In this document: piece after piece, positions 53,882 through 64,000 of the stretch | Layout of the letters: the number at the start of each line of letters is the position of its first letter | How positions within the stretch are numbered: position 1 is the first letter of the stretch | Source: Oryzias latipes | Taxonomy: Eukaryota; Chordata; Actinopteri; Beloniformes; Adrianichthyidae | NCBI RefSeq assembly: GCF_002234675.1 | Contig: NC_019864.2 | Location: 13,657,582-13,721,581 of the forward strand | Direction: 5' to 3' | Length of the DNA: 64,000 nt | Program-made: the position numbers and the translations under genes | The notes under the pieces: generated by a model | What the model saw: the letters and a program-made list of their open reading frames with translations, nothing else | What the model was told of the DNA's origin: nothing | Databases searched by the model: none

Positions 53882-56800
53882 GCCTGGGGACAGAGAACAA
53901 GCAAAATGTGACAAGATGTCCGACACCAACCACATGGAACCACGTTTTTTTTTTCATTCGTATTAAAAAGAGGAGGAACAGCACCCCATGTTTCCACGCA
54001 TTTCATTCTTTCCGCCACGATCTAGCAGACTAAATCGGGTTAGCGGCTGAAGAGGAAACAAGCCGGAGCAACATGTGGCGCGAGGAAGAGTCGTGAATAG
54101 ACCAGTGTGAGGAAAAGGAGTAATGTTGCAGCAGCAGGGGAGGGGAAAAAATTTCTGAGGAGAAACAACAGCTCAAGCAAGAAATATGCTGCGGTTCGAG
54201 CCGGCCCTCTCAGCACAGGAAGTGTGACGGCTCAGAGTGGGTTATTCCTTTAATAAAGGAATGTGCAGCCCTCACACTCCTGTCTGCTGAGCAGGAGCTC
54301 AAACCCCGGGGAGGTGCAGCTCTGTCCCCAACAGACACCCCAGAACTTTACCTTTAAGTCAAATGATTCTATTTAATGTGTTAAGAATAAATCATTTACT
54401 TTTTATTAAAATTAAAACTTTACTAAATAGATTTCTTCCCTGAAATTATCATCTTTTTTATGAATCAAATAAAAATCAACTCTAAATTTGTTTAGAAAAA
54501 GAAATAAGTTTATTACTAAAGTTTTAAAAAAAAGATGAAAGTGTAAACATGTAATAAAATGTTTAAAAAATGTTGTAAGGCGGTCTTAAAGCCCAAATAA
54601 AACTTTGAACTTTTTCTAAACTTTACATTTTCCAACTATTAATTCACACATGCGTCCTGTCTCTGTCGTTTTGTAAAAGCATCCGTCCTTTGCAGCTTTC
54701 AAGCTCACATTTTTTATCAAAGAGAAACAATTTTTTGATGCTTTGAACTACACATCACCATGGCAACAGCTGTAAAGTGAGATCCAGACTTGAAATGATA
54801 AGGAAGACTGATCTTCTCTTGTTTGTGGAGCCATAATCGACAATTAGGAGGAGGAATGTATATATTCATAAAGGTAAAGGCTGTTAAGTTAGCATGTGTA
54901 GGGCAAAAATTACTATTTTGTATGCACAAATCACCATTTTGTGTGTACAAGTCTAAAATTTGAGAAAACATTATCATTTTATGCACACAAGTTTAGCCTT
55001 TTGTGTGCACAAGTAAGCATTCCATGTGCACAAATTGGCAATTTGCGGGCACAAGTTACCATTTTGTGTGAACAAATTATGGTACTATTTTGCGGGCACA
55101 AGTTAGCACATTGTGCATAAGTTAGCATCTTGTTTGCTCAAATAAGCATTTTGTATGTACAAGTTAAACATTTGAAAAAACGAATTAGCATTTTGTGCAC
55201 ACAAGTTTAGACTTTTGTGTGCACAAGTAAGCATTTCATGTGCACAAATTGGCATTTTGTGGGCACAAGTTACCATTTTGTGTGCAGAAGTCAACATATT
55301 GTGCACACAGGTTAGCGTTTTGTGTGCATACATTACCATTTTGTGTGAACAAATTACCATTTTTTGTGGACAAATTACTATTTAGTGTACAGAAGTTTGC
55401 ACATTGTGTATAAGTTAGCATCTTGCTTGCGCAAATTAGCATTTTGAGGGCATAAGTTACCATTTTGTGTGCAGAAATGAGCATTTTGTCAGTAAAAATT
55501 AGCATTTTGCATGGAGAAGTTAGCATTTCATGTGCATAAATTACCATTTTGTGAGCACAAATAAGCATTTTAGGGGTAAAACTTACTATTATGTGGGCAG
55601 AAGTTAGCACATTGTGCAGAAGTTAGCATCTTGTTTACTCAAAATTTGTATTTTGTGTGTGCACAAGTAAGCATCTCATGTGCACAAATTGGCATTTTGT
55701 GGGCACAAGTTACCATTTTGTGTGAAGAAATTAGCATTTGTGTACAAATGACTATTTTGTGTGCAGAAGTTAGCATCTTGCTTGCTCAAATTAGAATTTT
55801 GTGTGTACAAATTACTATTTTGTGTGCAGGTTAGCACATTGTGCATAAGTTAGCATCTTGTTTGCTCAAATTAGCATTTTGTGGGCACAAGTTACCATTT
55901 TGTGTGAAGAAATTAGCATTTGTGTACAAATGACTATTTTGTGTGCAGAAGTTAGCATCTTGCTTGCTCAAATTAGAATTTTGTGTGTACAAATGACTAT
56001 TTTGTGTGCAGGTTAGCACATTGTGCATAAGTTAGCATCTTGTTTGCTCAAATTAGCATTTTGAGGGCACAAGTTACCATTTTGTGTGCAGAAATGAGCA
56101 TTTTGTCGATACAAATGATCATTTTTGCGTGGAGAAGTTAGCATTTCATGTGGATAAATTACCATTCTGTGTGCACAAATTAGCATTTTGTGGGTACAAA
56201 TTACTATTTTGTGTACAGAAATTAGCACACAAGTTATCATTTTGTGTGCACAATTAAACATTTTGGGGGTAAAAAATACTATGTTGTGTGCAAACTTTCG
56301 CACACAAGTTTTCCTTTTGTGTGCACAAATAAGCATCTTGGGGGTTATAAAATTACTATTTTGTGGGCATGAATACTAGTAATTTAGTATTTTCACTTCC
56401 TACTACTAATTTGGGTCCACAAAATACTAGGTTGTGCGCACAAAGCTATTGTGTGCCTATAAAGTACTAATTTGTGCCCACAAAATTGTAATTTGAGGTA
56501 AGAAACGATAATTTGTGGCTACAAATAATTCATTTGAGGGATCCTTTTTTTGAATTTCCAGTCCATAGTTCCGTAGAAATCAATGCAACTTTCCAACCAT
56601 AAGAGGAGCTGAACTCCTTCCTGACAGGAGCTATCCCCAGAGGTCTGCTATCTGCCATGTCAAGCTACAAAACTGTCAAAGTCAGGACTTCCTCCTATTC
56701 TGCTTCCAAGGACAAATGGAAGCGAGACGGGGTCCCACAGCAGGGGAGTGTTTCCCCGATCCTGCCACACTTCCTACCAAAAATCCCAAAAGGAAGGGGT

Positions 56801-57500
56801 CAAAAGATCACATCATTGTCCCCTGACCACAGCTCCACCCATACCTTTTTTTTTATATCAGAAAAAGACCTGACGGAGCGTCGGGGTAAGACCCACGCAG
56901 CGTCCCTGCAGATTTGGGTCAAATGCAAACTGCTTGGTTTAGCGCGTTCATCGGAACTGCGCTCCAATGAAAGCGGAGGCGCAGGCGGGCTCCTGCTCTC
57001 TAGGAACCGCGCAGGACAGGAGCGCCGTGGAGCTGAGAGGGCCGCTGCGCGCACAAAGCCGGCCAGTGTGTTGGCTGAGCGGAAGCTCCTGATGCGATTA
57101 GATGCTGCATGCAGACAGGACACAAGAGCAGACCCGCCGTCTTCCTGTTCACGGAGAACTCTGCGGGGAAAAAACCCGGCGCAACCTCTCCAGCTGCTGG
57201 GACCGAGTCTCCGGGCGGCTGTGAGCTCTGGCGTCCGCGGCGGTCAGCTGGAAAGTTACACTCCGGATCTCCTGACGCGGTTTCAACATGTTGCTCGGGC
57301 CGGAAGAAGACTCAAACCCGAAACCCTGCGACCAACAACCCGTTCAAACTGCAGCCTAGTCATTGGGGAAGCGAACCCGCACTCGATTCGGTAGTTACGG
57401 ATTTATTGGCGGCTGATAACGCGTCCATCCCCGCATTGTTTCTGTGCTGAGCTTTTGTTTGTTAGCGTCGGTGGAAAGATGTCCGTTAATTTCATGTTAC
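53882..57500. other. elk3: elk3 first intron (inferred)
   Basis: Between the coding ATG exon and the presumed CpG-rich first exon. It contains the 1.6 kb minisatellite (54895-56480). The rest, including 53990-54700, shows no recognisable exon. Confidence 0.55.
54895..56480. repeat. Minisatellite of about 21-bp units
   Basis: Dozens of degenerate units of the form ACAAGTTAGCATTTTGTGTGC, differing in AGCA/ACCA/ACTA, TGTGTGC/TGGGC/TGAGG and A/G at the spacer. Because 21 is divisible by three, long minus-strand frames appear with a seven-residue period (AHKMLIC-like); these are artefacts. Larger blocks, about 180-185 bp, also repeat: a GTGCATAAGTTAGCATCTTG stretch recurs near 55844 and 56026. 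Confidence 0.9.
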
Positions 57501-57940
57501 CTTCGATCTCCGTCCGAGTTGCTCTTTTTTCTTTCTCCGTGAAAGTTCAGGGCGAAGCTTGCCTGAGTCCTTGTTTTTCCATGCTTACTCCTGCTCTGCA
57601 CGCTTGTGCCGGACTGAAATAGGATCCTGGGCTTTTTTCTTCTTCTGAGCAGGAAGTTGGAGAAGGCAGACACATAGCCGGCTGACTTCCTCTCCCCCTG
57701 CGATTCCCCTGGTGGTTTACCGTCTGTGTAAACACACTTTTCCTCCCCTTTTTTTCTGCGCTGCCCGCCCGCCCGCTGGCGGCCGGCAGAAGGCCTGCGC
57801 TGATTCAGAAACTCCTACAGTCCCTGAACTGACATCATTGATCGGGGGGACTCTGAGGAAGCCGCCATCAGTGGATAATCACGGTGAGGCGTTTAAGAAC
57901 GCCTCGTTTGGCCAAACTTTCCAGAAGCCTCCAACACCAC
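56880..57940 (-). promoter_or_regulatory. elk3: CpG-rich block, probable elk3 promoter and non-coding first exon
   Basis: GC- and CpG-rich DNA between AT-rich flanks, upstream of elk3 on its strand. A plausible minus-strand donor reads CGAAG/GTAACA at 57500. elk3's coding exon starts just after an acceptor, so a non-coding upstream exon is expected. The long plus-strand frame at 56657-57394 has no family features and is probably compositional. Confidence 0.55.
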
Positions 57941-58408
57941 GTGATTAAATTTACGCTATATTAATGTAAGAAATGTCCATCAGAAAGAAGAGTAACACCA
58001 CGTGTTAACCATGTATAGAATTAAGTGAATATTTATTTAAAATTACTTTTGTCCTTAGAGTTTTTTTTGTGGGAGGAGGGCTTTGAAAAGACCCAATTTC
58101 ATAATAAAGATAGGAAATAAAACCCACACAGTAATTAGTTTGAGGCTTCAAGGTATAATATTGATCATTTATTGAACTTTTTTTTACTGGATTAGAATTA
58201 AAATAAAGAAAACAATTTTAACCCTATAATTACATTTTATTTCGTCTGAGTGGGAAGCTAAAAAAACTCCCACCCCTTCATAAAAATATTATATAATAAA
58301 TGAGGTACATCAAAGTCAATATGTGTCTGTTCAAGTCAAAGGTGGGGTAGACTTGAGTAGTATGAGTGCAAATCAGTGGAAACAACAAAAGTTGAAGCCT
58401 CCTCCTGT

Positions 58409-58426
58409 GGGGGGGGGGGGGGGGGG
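58409..58426. repeat. Poly-G tract
   Basis: Eighteen consecutive G, intergenic. Confidence 0.85.
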
Positions 58427-58559
58427 AATCCATAACCAGCTGAGTGCAGCATCCTAGGCGGGGAACCCAGCCCCATCACTGTGAGGCGTTGATGCAGGTC
58501 CCCAACCGGTGGTACAGCTGGAACCCAGAGGGAGAGGATCCAATACAAATTATCAGAAA

Positions 58560-58700
58560 AAACTAAATGGCGTATATTTGAATAGCGCTTTTCTACCTTC
58601 TTCGAAGACCCAAAGCGCTTTACAGTCACATTCACACACACATTCACATACTGGTGGGGGCTCCACTGCCGAACACTGGCGTCAACCGTCCAGCAGTGGC
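58560..58700 (+). repeat. Fish interspersed repeat (AGCGCTTTTCTA type)
   Basis: Contains GAATAGCGCTTTTCTACCTTC, CCCAAAGCGCTTTACAGTCAC, a CACATTCACA run and a GGTGGGGGCTCCACTGCC stretch. The same family as the longer copy at 59330. Confidence 0.65.
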
Positions 58701-58724
58701 AAGGTGGGGTGATGATACAAATCT

Positions 58725-58965
58725 TCTTCTTCCACTTACGGCATCTCCCATCAGGGGTCACCACAGCAAACGAGTCACATGGTAAATTTGGCAATGTTTT
58801 ACGCCGGATGCCCTTCCTGACGCAACCTTCTCAAACCGGGCTTGGGACCGGCACAGAGGTAGAGAAGGGAACAGGGAGCAGCCCGGAGTCGAACCCTGGT
58901 TTCACAGACGGAAGGCGCCGCAAACCAGCACGAGCTAAACCAGCTCCGGGTGATGATACAAATGA
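58725..58965 (+). repeat. Fish interspersed repeat (GCCGGATGCCCTTCC type)
   Basis: Contains CCCATCAGGGGTCACCACAGC, TTTACGCCGGATGCCCTTCC and GGGCTTGGGACCGGCA, a repeat common in fish genomes and often linked to LINE 3' ends. Non-coding despite an 86-codon frame. Confidence 0.65.
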
Positions 58966-59329
58966 TTAAACATTAAAATAAGGAATGTCAAAATGAATGG
59001 TACCTAAGAATCGTTGTGTATGGAATTGTATTAAATAACTAAAAAGAAAATGAGTTAATAGCCAAATGGTAGGTGTTGAGCGTTTTCTTTAAAACATCCA
59101 CTCTTCCCTCAGGTCCTCTGCCAAAAGGCCCCAGATGCTTCTGAGTTTTACTCTTTACAATAGAAATGGTTAGCAAACCAGTTCTGGAGGATCTCAGTGT
59201 GCACGAGGGTTTATATTTTACTAACAGATCAGAAAGTTAAGGAGTGAGATTTTCATAAACTTCTCAAAAAATGGATGCACAAAAATGATGATATTAAGGG
59301 AACACAAAAAAACAATATTTTTTGTAGGA

Positions 59330-59590
59330 TAATATCAATGGTAAATGGCGTGTAGAGCTAACTTGAAAGTACTTCACAGTCATAATCACAATCACCCACG
59401 CTCACAGACATTCACACACTGATGACAATTCCACTGCCAAACACTGGCGCCAACCTATAACCCCCCCTGGAGCAATGTGGGGTTCAGTGTCTTGCCCAAG
59501 GACACTTTGACACATGGGCAAGCAGGGCAGGAACCGAACCTGCAATTTTCAGATGAGAGGTCGACCACTGCACCACGGCCAGAGACTGAG
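59330..59590 (+). repeat. Fish interspersed repeat (GGTAAATGGCGTGTA type)
   Basis: Contains GGTAAATGGCGTGTAGAGC, TCACACACTGATGACAATTCC, GTTCAGTGTCTTGCCCAAGG, a GAACCGAACCTGCAATTTTC stretch and a GACCACTGCACCACGGCC end. The latter resembles the reverse of a tRNA-like region, though this is not a tRNA gene. Confidence 0.65.
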
Positions 59591-60339
59591 CCTTAACCTT
59601 TACCACCATGTTGAAACACATGAGCTATGAGGACCAAATCTGCAAGAGCTTGAAGATTGTCCAATAGAACTGATGGAAGAGACTAAATACAAAGTTCTTT
59701 AACCACTGGAAATAGCTAAATTTATATAAAAATAACAAATGCAAAATTTTCTAAACAGCCAAGTGAGATATAGTGTGGCAGGTTCATTAGCTGTGTTTGA
59801 TGTGTGGTATTACCAGATGTGCTCACAACTGTCACGTCTCTTTTTGCAAGTCGAGTCCAAAGTCTACAGTAATAAGTAAAGTCTTAAAACCAGTTAAACT
59901 GATTTTTTTTTCTTTTAAAAATTGCAAGTAAACTTTTAAACAATTGGACATACAAAAGCAGGCAGTTGGTGCTTCTTCTCAATACAAAAACTTCATAAAG
60001 AGTGGGTCTCAAGTTCGAGTCTCCTAGTCCCCCTCATCCCTATGCTACAGATCAGAGGTCATATGTGGCCATTTAACCTTTCTTTATTTCATGTCATGCA
60101 AGTTGATTTAGATGGAAAATTTCTTTAGATGTGATGATAACTGGACAGGACCCTTCAGGTTCTCTAATTTTCTTTTTTTTTTTTTTAAATAATTGAGCTC
60201 CAGTTGATGTATTTATGATCTCACCTTTTTTATTTGTCATCATCAAATAAAACCCCCTGCAAGAAGCCCCTGGGTTTTTGTGACTGCATCACGTGAACGC
60301 AGGGGATCAATGTGCAAAACACCTTTGTTTGAATGACCC

Positions 60340-60352
60340 GGTCAAAGGTCCA
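60340..60352 (+). promoter_or_regulatory. hal: DR1 (HNF4/PPAR-type) element upstream of hal
   Basis: GGTCAAAGGTCCA is a close match to the HNF4/PPAR direct repeat with one-base spacing. It lies 116-128 bp upstream of the hal ATG. An inverted CCAAT box (ATTGG, 60399-60403) lies between. HAL is liver-expressed in vertebrates, so an HNF4-type site is biologically reasonable; use is inferred. Confidence 0.5.
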
Positions 60353-60379
60353 GAGTAGTCCGGTTCCGGCGGGACTTGC

Positions 60380-60467
60380 CCCCCGCCGCCCGGCTCTGAT
60401 TGGTGGCGCAGGGGCGCGCGCCTGAGGAGGTCCTGCAGCGCAGCGCTCACAGCCGCACTGACGCGCG
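60380..60467 (+). promoter_or_regulatory. hal: hal proximal promoter / 5' UTR
   Basis: GC-rich stretch directly before the start codon with an inverted CCAAT box (60399-60403) and CGCGCG runs. The exact transcription start was not determined. Confidence 0.5.
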
Positions 60468-63400
60468 ATGCCTCGCTTCACTGTCCACATCCGTGACGAG
60501 TGGCTGGCGGTGCCGTGCCGGGAAACCTCCAGAACCGTCGGGTGGCTCGGCCAGGAGGCCCTGAAACGCTACATTAAGAACAAACCCGACAACGGCGGGA
60601 TCACGTCCGTGAAGGAGACGCGCTTCATCGTGCGCAGGTGCCAGGGTCTGGGCTTGTTGGACGTGGATGACGCCATCGAAGACGTGCTGGAGGATAATGA
60701 TTTTGTTGAGCTTGGTAAAGACTTCTTTTTGACAAGTTTGATCCCAAACTGAAATTGTGTTTGAATCTCAAAAGATGAATCTAAAAAAATTTTTCAACTT
60801 TTTTCCCAGCTATTGACGGAGATACCATGTCTCCCGACTTCATCCCATGCGCTCCTGGAGTTTCCAATCTGTATCCTGGAATTTGAGGATTTATCCCATT
60901 TTCAAAAACAAATTTCAAACGTTTGTTATGTTACCCATTAAAACACTTGTCTACTTCCCCTTAACTGTGCCGTTTATTAACAGAACAGCGGCATATAAAG
61001 AACCTGGAGATGTAAGTTGACCCTCTGTTATACTTTAAAACCAACGAACGTGAGCTTCGGTTTGACGCGTTGCTCCATCTGCAGTTCATTTCTTTGGATG
61101 GCAACAGCCTGACTTCCACAGATCTGGTCAACTTGGGCCGTGGACTCTATAAGATAAAGGTAATGATCATCAAATTGCTCTTGTTTTTTTGTACTTCTTC
61201 TGTGATTATCTGACCTCTGATTCAAACTCCAGCTGACTCCAGAGGCAGAGAGAAAAGTGGTGCAGTCACGGGAACTTTTGGACACTATTGTTAAAGAAAA
61301 CAAAGGTAATAAAATTACTTTTTAAAAAATCAATTTGATACTGTAAAATGAAATGATAATGGTCACCCGTCCTGTCTTTTGTTGTTGCAGTTGTCTATGG
61401 AATCACAACAGGGTTTGGTAAATTTGCCCGGACTGTCATTCCTGTCAGCAAGCTCAAGTAAAGGAAGCCTCTCCTGCTTTTGTTCCCTGCTTTCTGAGCC
61501 CTTTCTGATCTCCACACATATATTTTTCCACAGGGAGCTTCAGGAAAACTTGGTGCGCTCACACTCAGCAGGTGAGAAGGCATCTTGTAGATCAATCTCC
61601 TGGACGTTCAGGCTTTTGGGTCTTGTTCCACCGTTCTGTTGCAACACGTAGGTCTGGGAAACCCGCTCAGCCCGGAGAGGACCCGCATGCTGCTCGCTCT
61701 GAGGATCAATGTTCTCGCCAAAGGATACAGTGGAGTTTCTTTGGAAACCCTTCATGCTATGATCCAAGCATTTAACGGTATGCAGCCAAACCCACAAACC
61801 TTCAGTTTCCTGACCTTTGGGCGGACCAAAGCTTGAATCTGCTTTGCCCCCTGCAGCATCTTGCCTCTCTTTTGTTCCTGAGAAGGGAACGGTGGGCGCT
61901 AGCGGAGACCTGGCACCTCTCTCACACCTGGCCCTGGGGCTGATGGGAGAGGGCAAAATGTGGTCACCAAAGAGCGGATGGGCAGATGCCAAATATGTAA
62001 GATCAGCGCAATGGATAATTAATCACATCAAAAGTTTTCAAATCTGATAAGAAAATGTGCTTTTGTTTAACTTTTGACTCTCGCCTCTGACCAGGTCCTG
62101 GAAGCCCATGGACTAAAGCCAATAACACTAAAACCAAAAGAGGTAATCCTTAAAAGCAGGCTTGTTTAGTCTCATTTTATGGATCTGGATCAGACAAACT
62201 GTCTTACAAATAAACATTCAAACATTTCATTCAGATGTTCACTTTACTGAATTTCTCATTTGTAACAAAGTGTCCTGATGGGAAATGTTACTGTATGCTT
62301 TCTTCAAGCTACAATCATAAAATATTCCTTTTAGATAAAGTTTGAAATTAATATTTTTTTTATTTTCTCCAAACCTACATAAAAATATGATTTTTTTAAA
62401 ACTAAAATTCAGCACATTTAGGCTGATTTTAACTGCATTTTTGCCCTTGGGATACTGTAATATGTGTTTGTGAAGCAGAAATCTTAAATCAATCTAGAAC
62501 AGGAGACATTTGTCAGTGCAATGGGTAAACTTAATTAGAATAATGCTCCAGTCCAGGTGCTAGTCTCTGTAAAACTAAACCGGATCTCCCGGATTCCCTC
62601 CCAGGGTCTGGCTCTGATCAACGGGACTCAGATGATCACATCCTTGGGGGCAGAAGCGGTGGAGCGAGCCGAGGCGATCGCCCAGCAGGCAGATATTGTG
62701 GCTGCTCTCACGCTGGAGGTGCTCAAGGGGACGACCAAGGCCTTCGACAGCGGTGAGGAGCAGCAAACGGGAGCGCAACGGCACACAAGAGGGAGTAAAT
62801 ATTGACCTCCTATTTCTTCACATCTCTTGCCCCCAATGTCCCCCACAGACATCCACTTGCTGCGGCCCCATCCAGGACAGGTGGAGGTGGCCCAGCGGTT
62901 CCGCTCGCTACTGGACTCTGATCACCACCCGTCCCAGCTTGCAGGTCCGAGCACCGACCCAAACTCTGAAACAGACAAAGTTTCTGCCAGTTAAAATATA
63001 GATTTAGCAGTTTTCTATCACTAATATACGAACTGCCTGAGAACGTTGACTCCATACTTTTTAAAATTGGCCTCTGATAACAAATATTTTTGTGATTCGA
63101 TTTAAGCAATTTAAATTATGGCAATAATTGATCAACATGGTGGTACTCTAAAATTCTTTTGTGTTGGTCTTTTAGATTAAATTTGAAAATAGTAGCTCAA
63201 TTTTTTTTAAGTCTTGTTTAGAGACTCCCAATGGATAAGCCTGGATTACCATTGAACACCAAAAAATCTTCAGTTTATCTCTTGATATGAGTCAAGAGTG
63301 CTAACCGCTACACCCCTGTGCAGCCCATCAGGACAGATAATAATAATACTAAAATTTTTAAATAAAAGTACCAACTCTTAAATAAACTGGAAGCAATTGA

Positions 63401-63973
63401 CACTAAAACTTGAGTGCAGGTGCCAGTTAAAAGTTGCAGTCTTTTGCGTCAGCTGCAGCCGTCAGCCAGACGCGTGGTTGACTCCACACAACGCATCACA
63501 ATAATCAAGGCCATCTGTAATTAATGCATGAATTAAAAATGTACCATTTTCCAGAGAGTCACAGGTTCTGTGACAGAGTCCAGGATGCCTACACCATGCG
63601 GTGCTGTCCTCAGGTAACCCCCAAGTCTACATTATTCAGATTGCTACAGGGAAATCCCACCATTGTGCACCCAGCAGACAGACATATATACATTGGATTT
63701 GAGTTGGAGTTTGTGAGCTCTCTGTTGTGTTTCTGCACACAGGTACATGGAATTGCAAACGACACCATCAACTTTGTCAAGAACATCATCAACACAGAGA
63801 TCAACAGCGCTACTGACAACCCTGTATCTTTGCTTCTTGTGCAGTCTAGATTGTCACTCTTGCAAAAAACTTTGTGGACTTCATGTTTGCTTTAACCAAC
63901 ATACAAGATGGTGTTTGCAGAAAGAGGGGAGACTATTTCAGGGGGAAACTTTCATGGAGAATATCCGGCAAAG
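60468..63973 (+). CDS. hal: Histidine ammonia-lyase (3' partial)
   Basis: Cytosolic enzyme that deaminates L-histidine to trans-urocanate, the first step of histidine degradation. Fifteen exons join in frame: 60468-60714, 60810-60870, 60984-61011, 61085-61159, 61233-61305, 61391-61457, 61534-61571, 61652-61777, 61857-61996, 62095-62142, 62605-62752, 62849-62944, 63555-63613, 63743-63823 and 63908-63973. They give 451 residues of an enzyme of roughly 657. The start [17 protein letters not shown] matches the family. Motifs: [34 protein letters not shown] with the MIO-forming Ala-Ser-Gly at 61898-61906 (residues 253-255, the human numbering), [15 protein letters not shown] and [11 protein letters not shown]. 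The remaining C-terminal third lies beyond the window. Exon 3 is only 28 nt. The exon 15 acceptor (ATACAAG) is weak but gives the conserved frame. Confidence 0.96.
61898..61906 (+). other. hal: MIO-forming Ala-Ser-Gly codons of hal
   Basis: The codons GCT AGC GGA encode the triad that cyclises to the 4-methylideneimidazole-5-one electrophile in this lyase family. The context [11 protein letters not shown] is intact, so the enzyme is predicted to be active. Confidence 0.9.
62143..62604. other. hal: hal intron
   Basis: AT-rich, no recognisable content, between the exons [16 protein letters not shown] and [12 protein letters not shown]. Confidence 0.8.
62945..63554. other. hal: hal intron
   Basis: AT-rich intron between the exon ending DHHPSQLA and the exon [13 protein letters not shown]. 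No element was assigned. Confidence 0.8.
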
Positions 63974-64000
63974 GTTAGACAAAAACATTTTGGTCCTTTT

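Larger units (their letters stand above)
57941..60300. other. elk3-hal intergenic, repeat-rich
   Basis: Spacer between the divergent elk3 and hal genes. It contains common fish repeats at 58560-58700, 58725-58965 and 59330-59590 and an 18-base G run at 58409-58426. No gene was recognised. Confidence 0.7.

Noticed and set aside
55103-56336. Minus-strand frames with repeated AHKM-like heptads
   Set aside because: Direct translation of the 21-bp minisatellite, so frame openness is a property of the period rather than of a gene.
56657-57394. 245-codon plus-strand frame near the elk3 promoter
   Set aside because: Arg/Ser/Gly-rich with no recognisable domain, overlapping the GC-rich presumed elk3 promoter on the other strand. 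Considered compositional.
59500-59590. tRNA-like sequence
   Set aside because: It resembles part of a tRNA-like stretch but belongs to a common interspersed fish repeat; no cloverleaf could be drawn.

Overview
This is vertebrate nuclear DNA, almost certainly from a teleost fish. The genes are split into short exons with GT/AG borders and long AT-rich introns. The spacers hold fish-type repeats: hAT and Tc1-like MITEs and non-LTR retrotransposon 3' tails. The repeat flavour would suit a medaka-like fish, but the species cannot be fixed from this window. No prokaryotic operon, CRISPR array or integrated virus was seen.

Five protein-coding genes can be assembled exon by exon. (1) 1043-12734, plus strand: the 3' ten coding exons of a calcium/calmodulin-dependent protein kinase ID gene (camk1d-like); its first exons lie upstream. 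(2) 15259-18245, minus strand: ucma, a small secreted cartilage-matrix gene in five short exons, 139 residues. (3) 31695-49171, plus strand: cdk17, a PCTAIRE cyclin-dependent kinase, complete in 16 coding exons (526 residues), with a probable non-coding first exon in a CpG-rich block near 20400-20830. (4) 50873-53881, minus strand: elk3, an ETS ternary-complex factor, four coding exons (413 residues), with a probable distal CpG-rich promoter near 56900-57900. (5) 60468 to beyond the window end, plus strand: hal, histidine ammonia-lyase, the first 15 coding exons (451 residues), including the MIO cofactor triad.

The order cdk17-elk3-hal matches the human 12q23 neighbourhood, while camk1d and ucma match human 10p13. 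The window therefore spans a junction between two blocks that are separate in human. cdk17 and elk3 are convergent, with poly(A) signals about 105 bp apart. The genes do not form one pathway: the two kinases and ELK3 are signalling genes, ucma is extracellular matrix, and hal is histidine catabolism.

The accessory content is mobile DNA. The main items are a 2.16 kb foldback element with two mirror-image satellite-like arms (32518-34676) carrying a nested 310 bp hAT MITE, several hAT-like elements with clear or probable target duplications, a Tc1-like MITE (36047-36201), five copies of one repeat family that share a degenerate protein-coding fragment, and a 1.6 kb minisatellite of about 21 bp units in elk3 intron 1. 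I found no wholly new gene system. The repeat family with the shared peptide and the foldback element are the least explained items.
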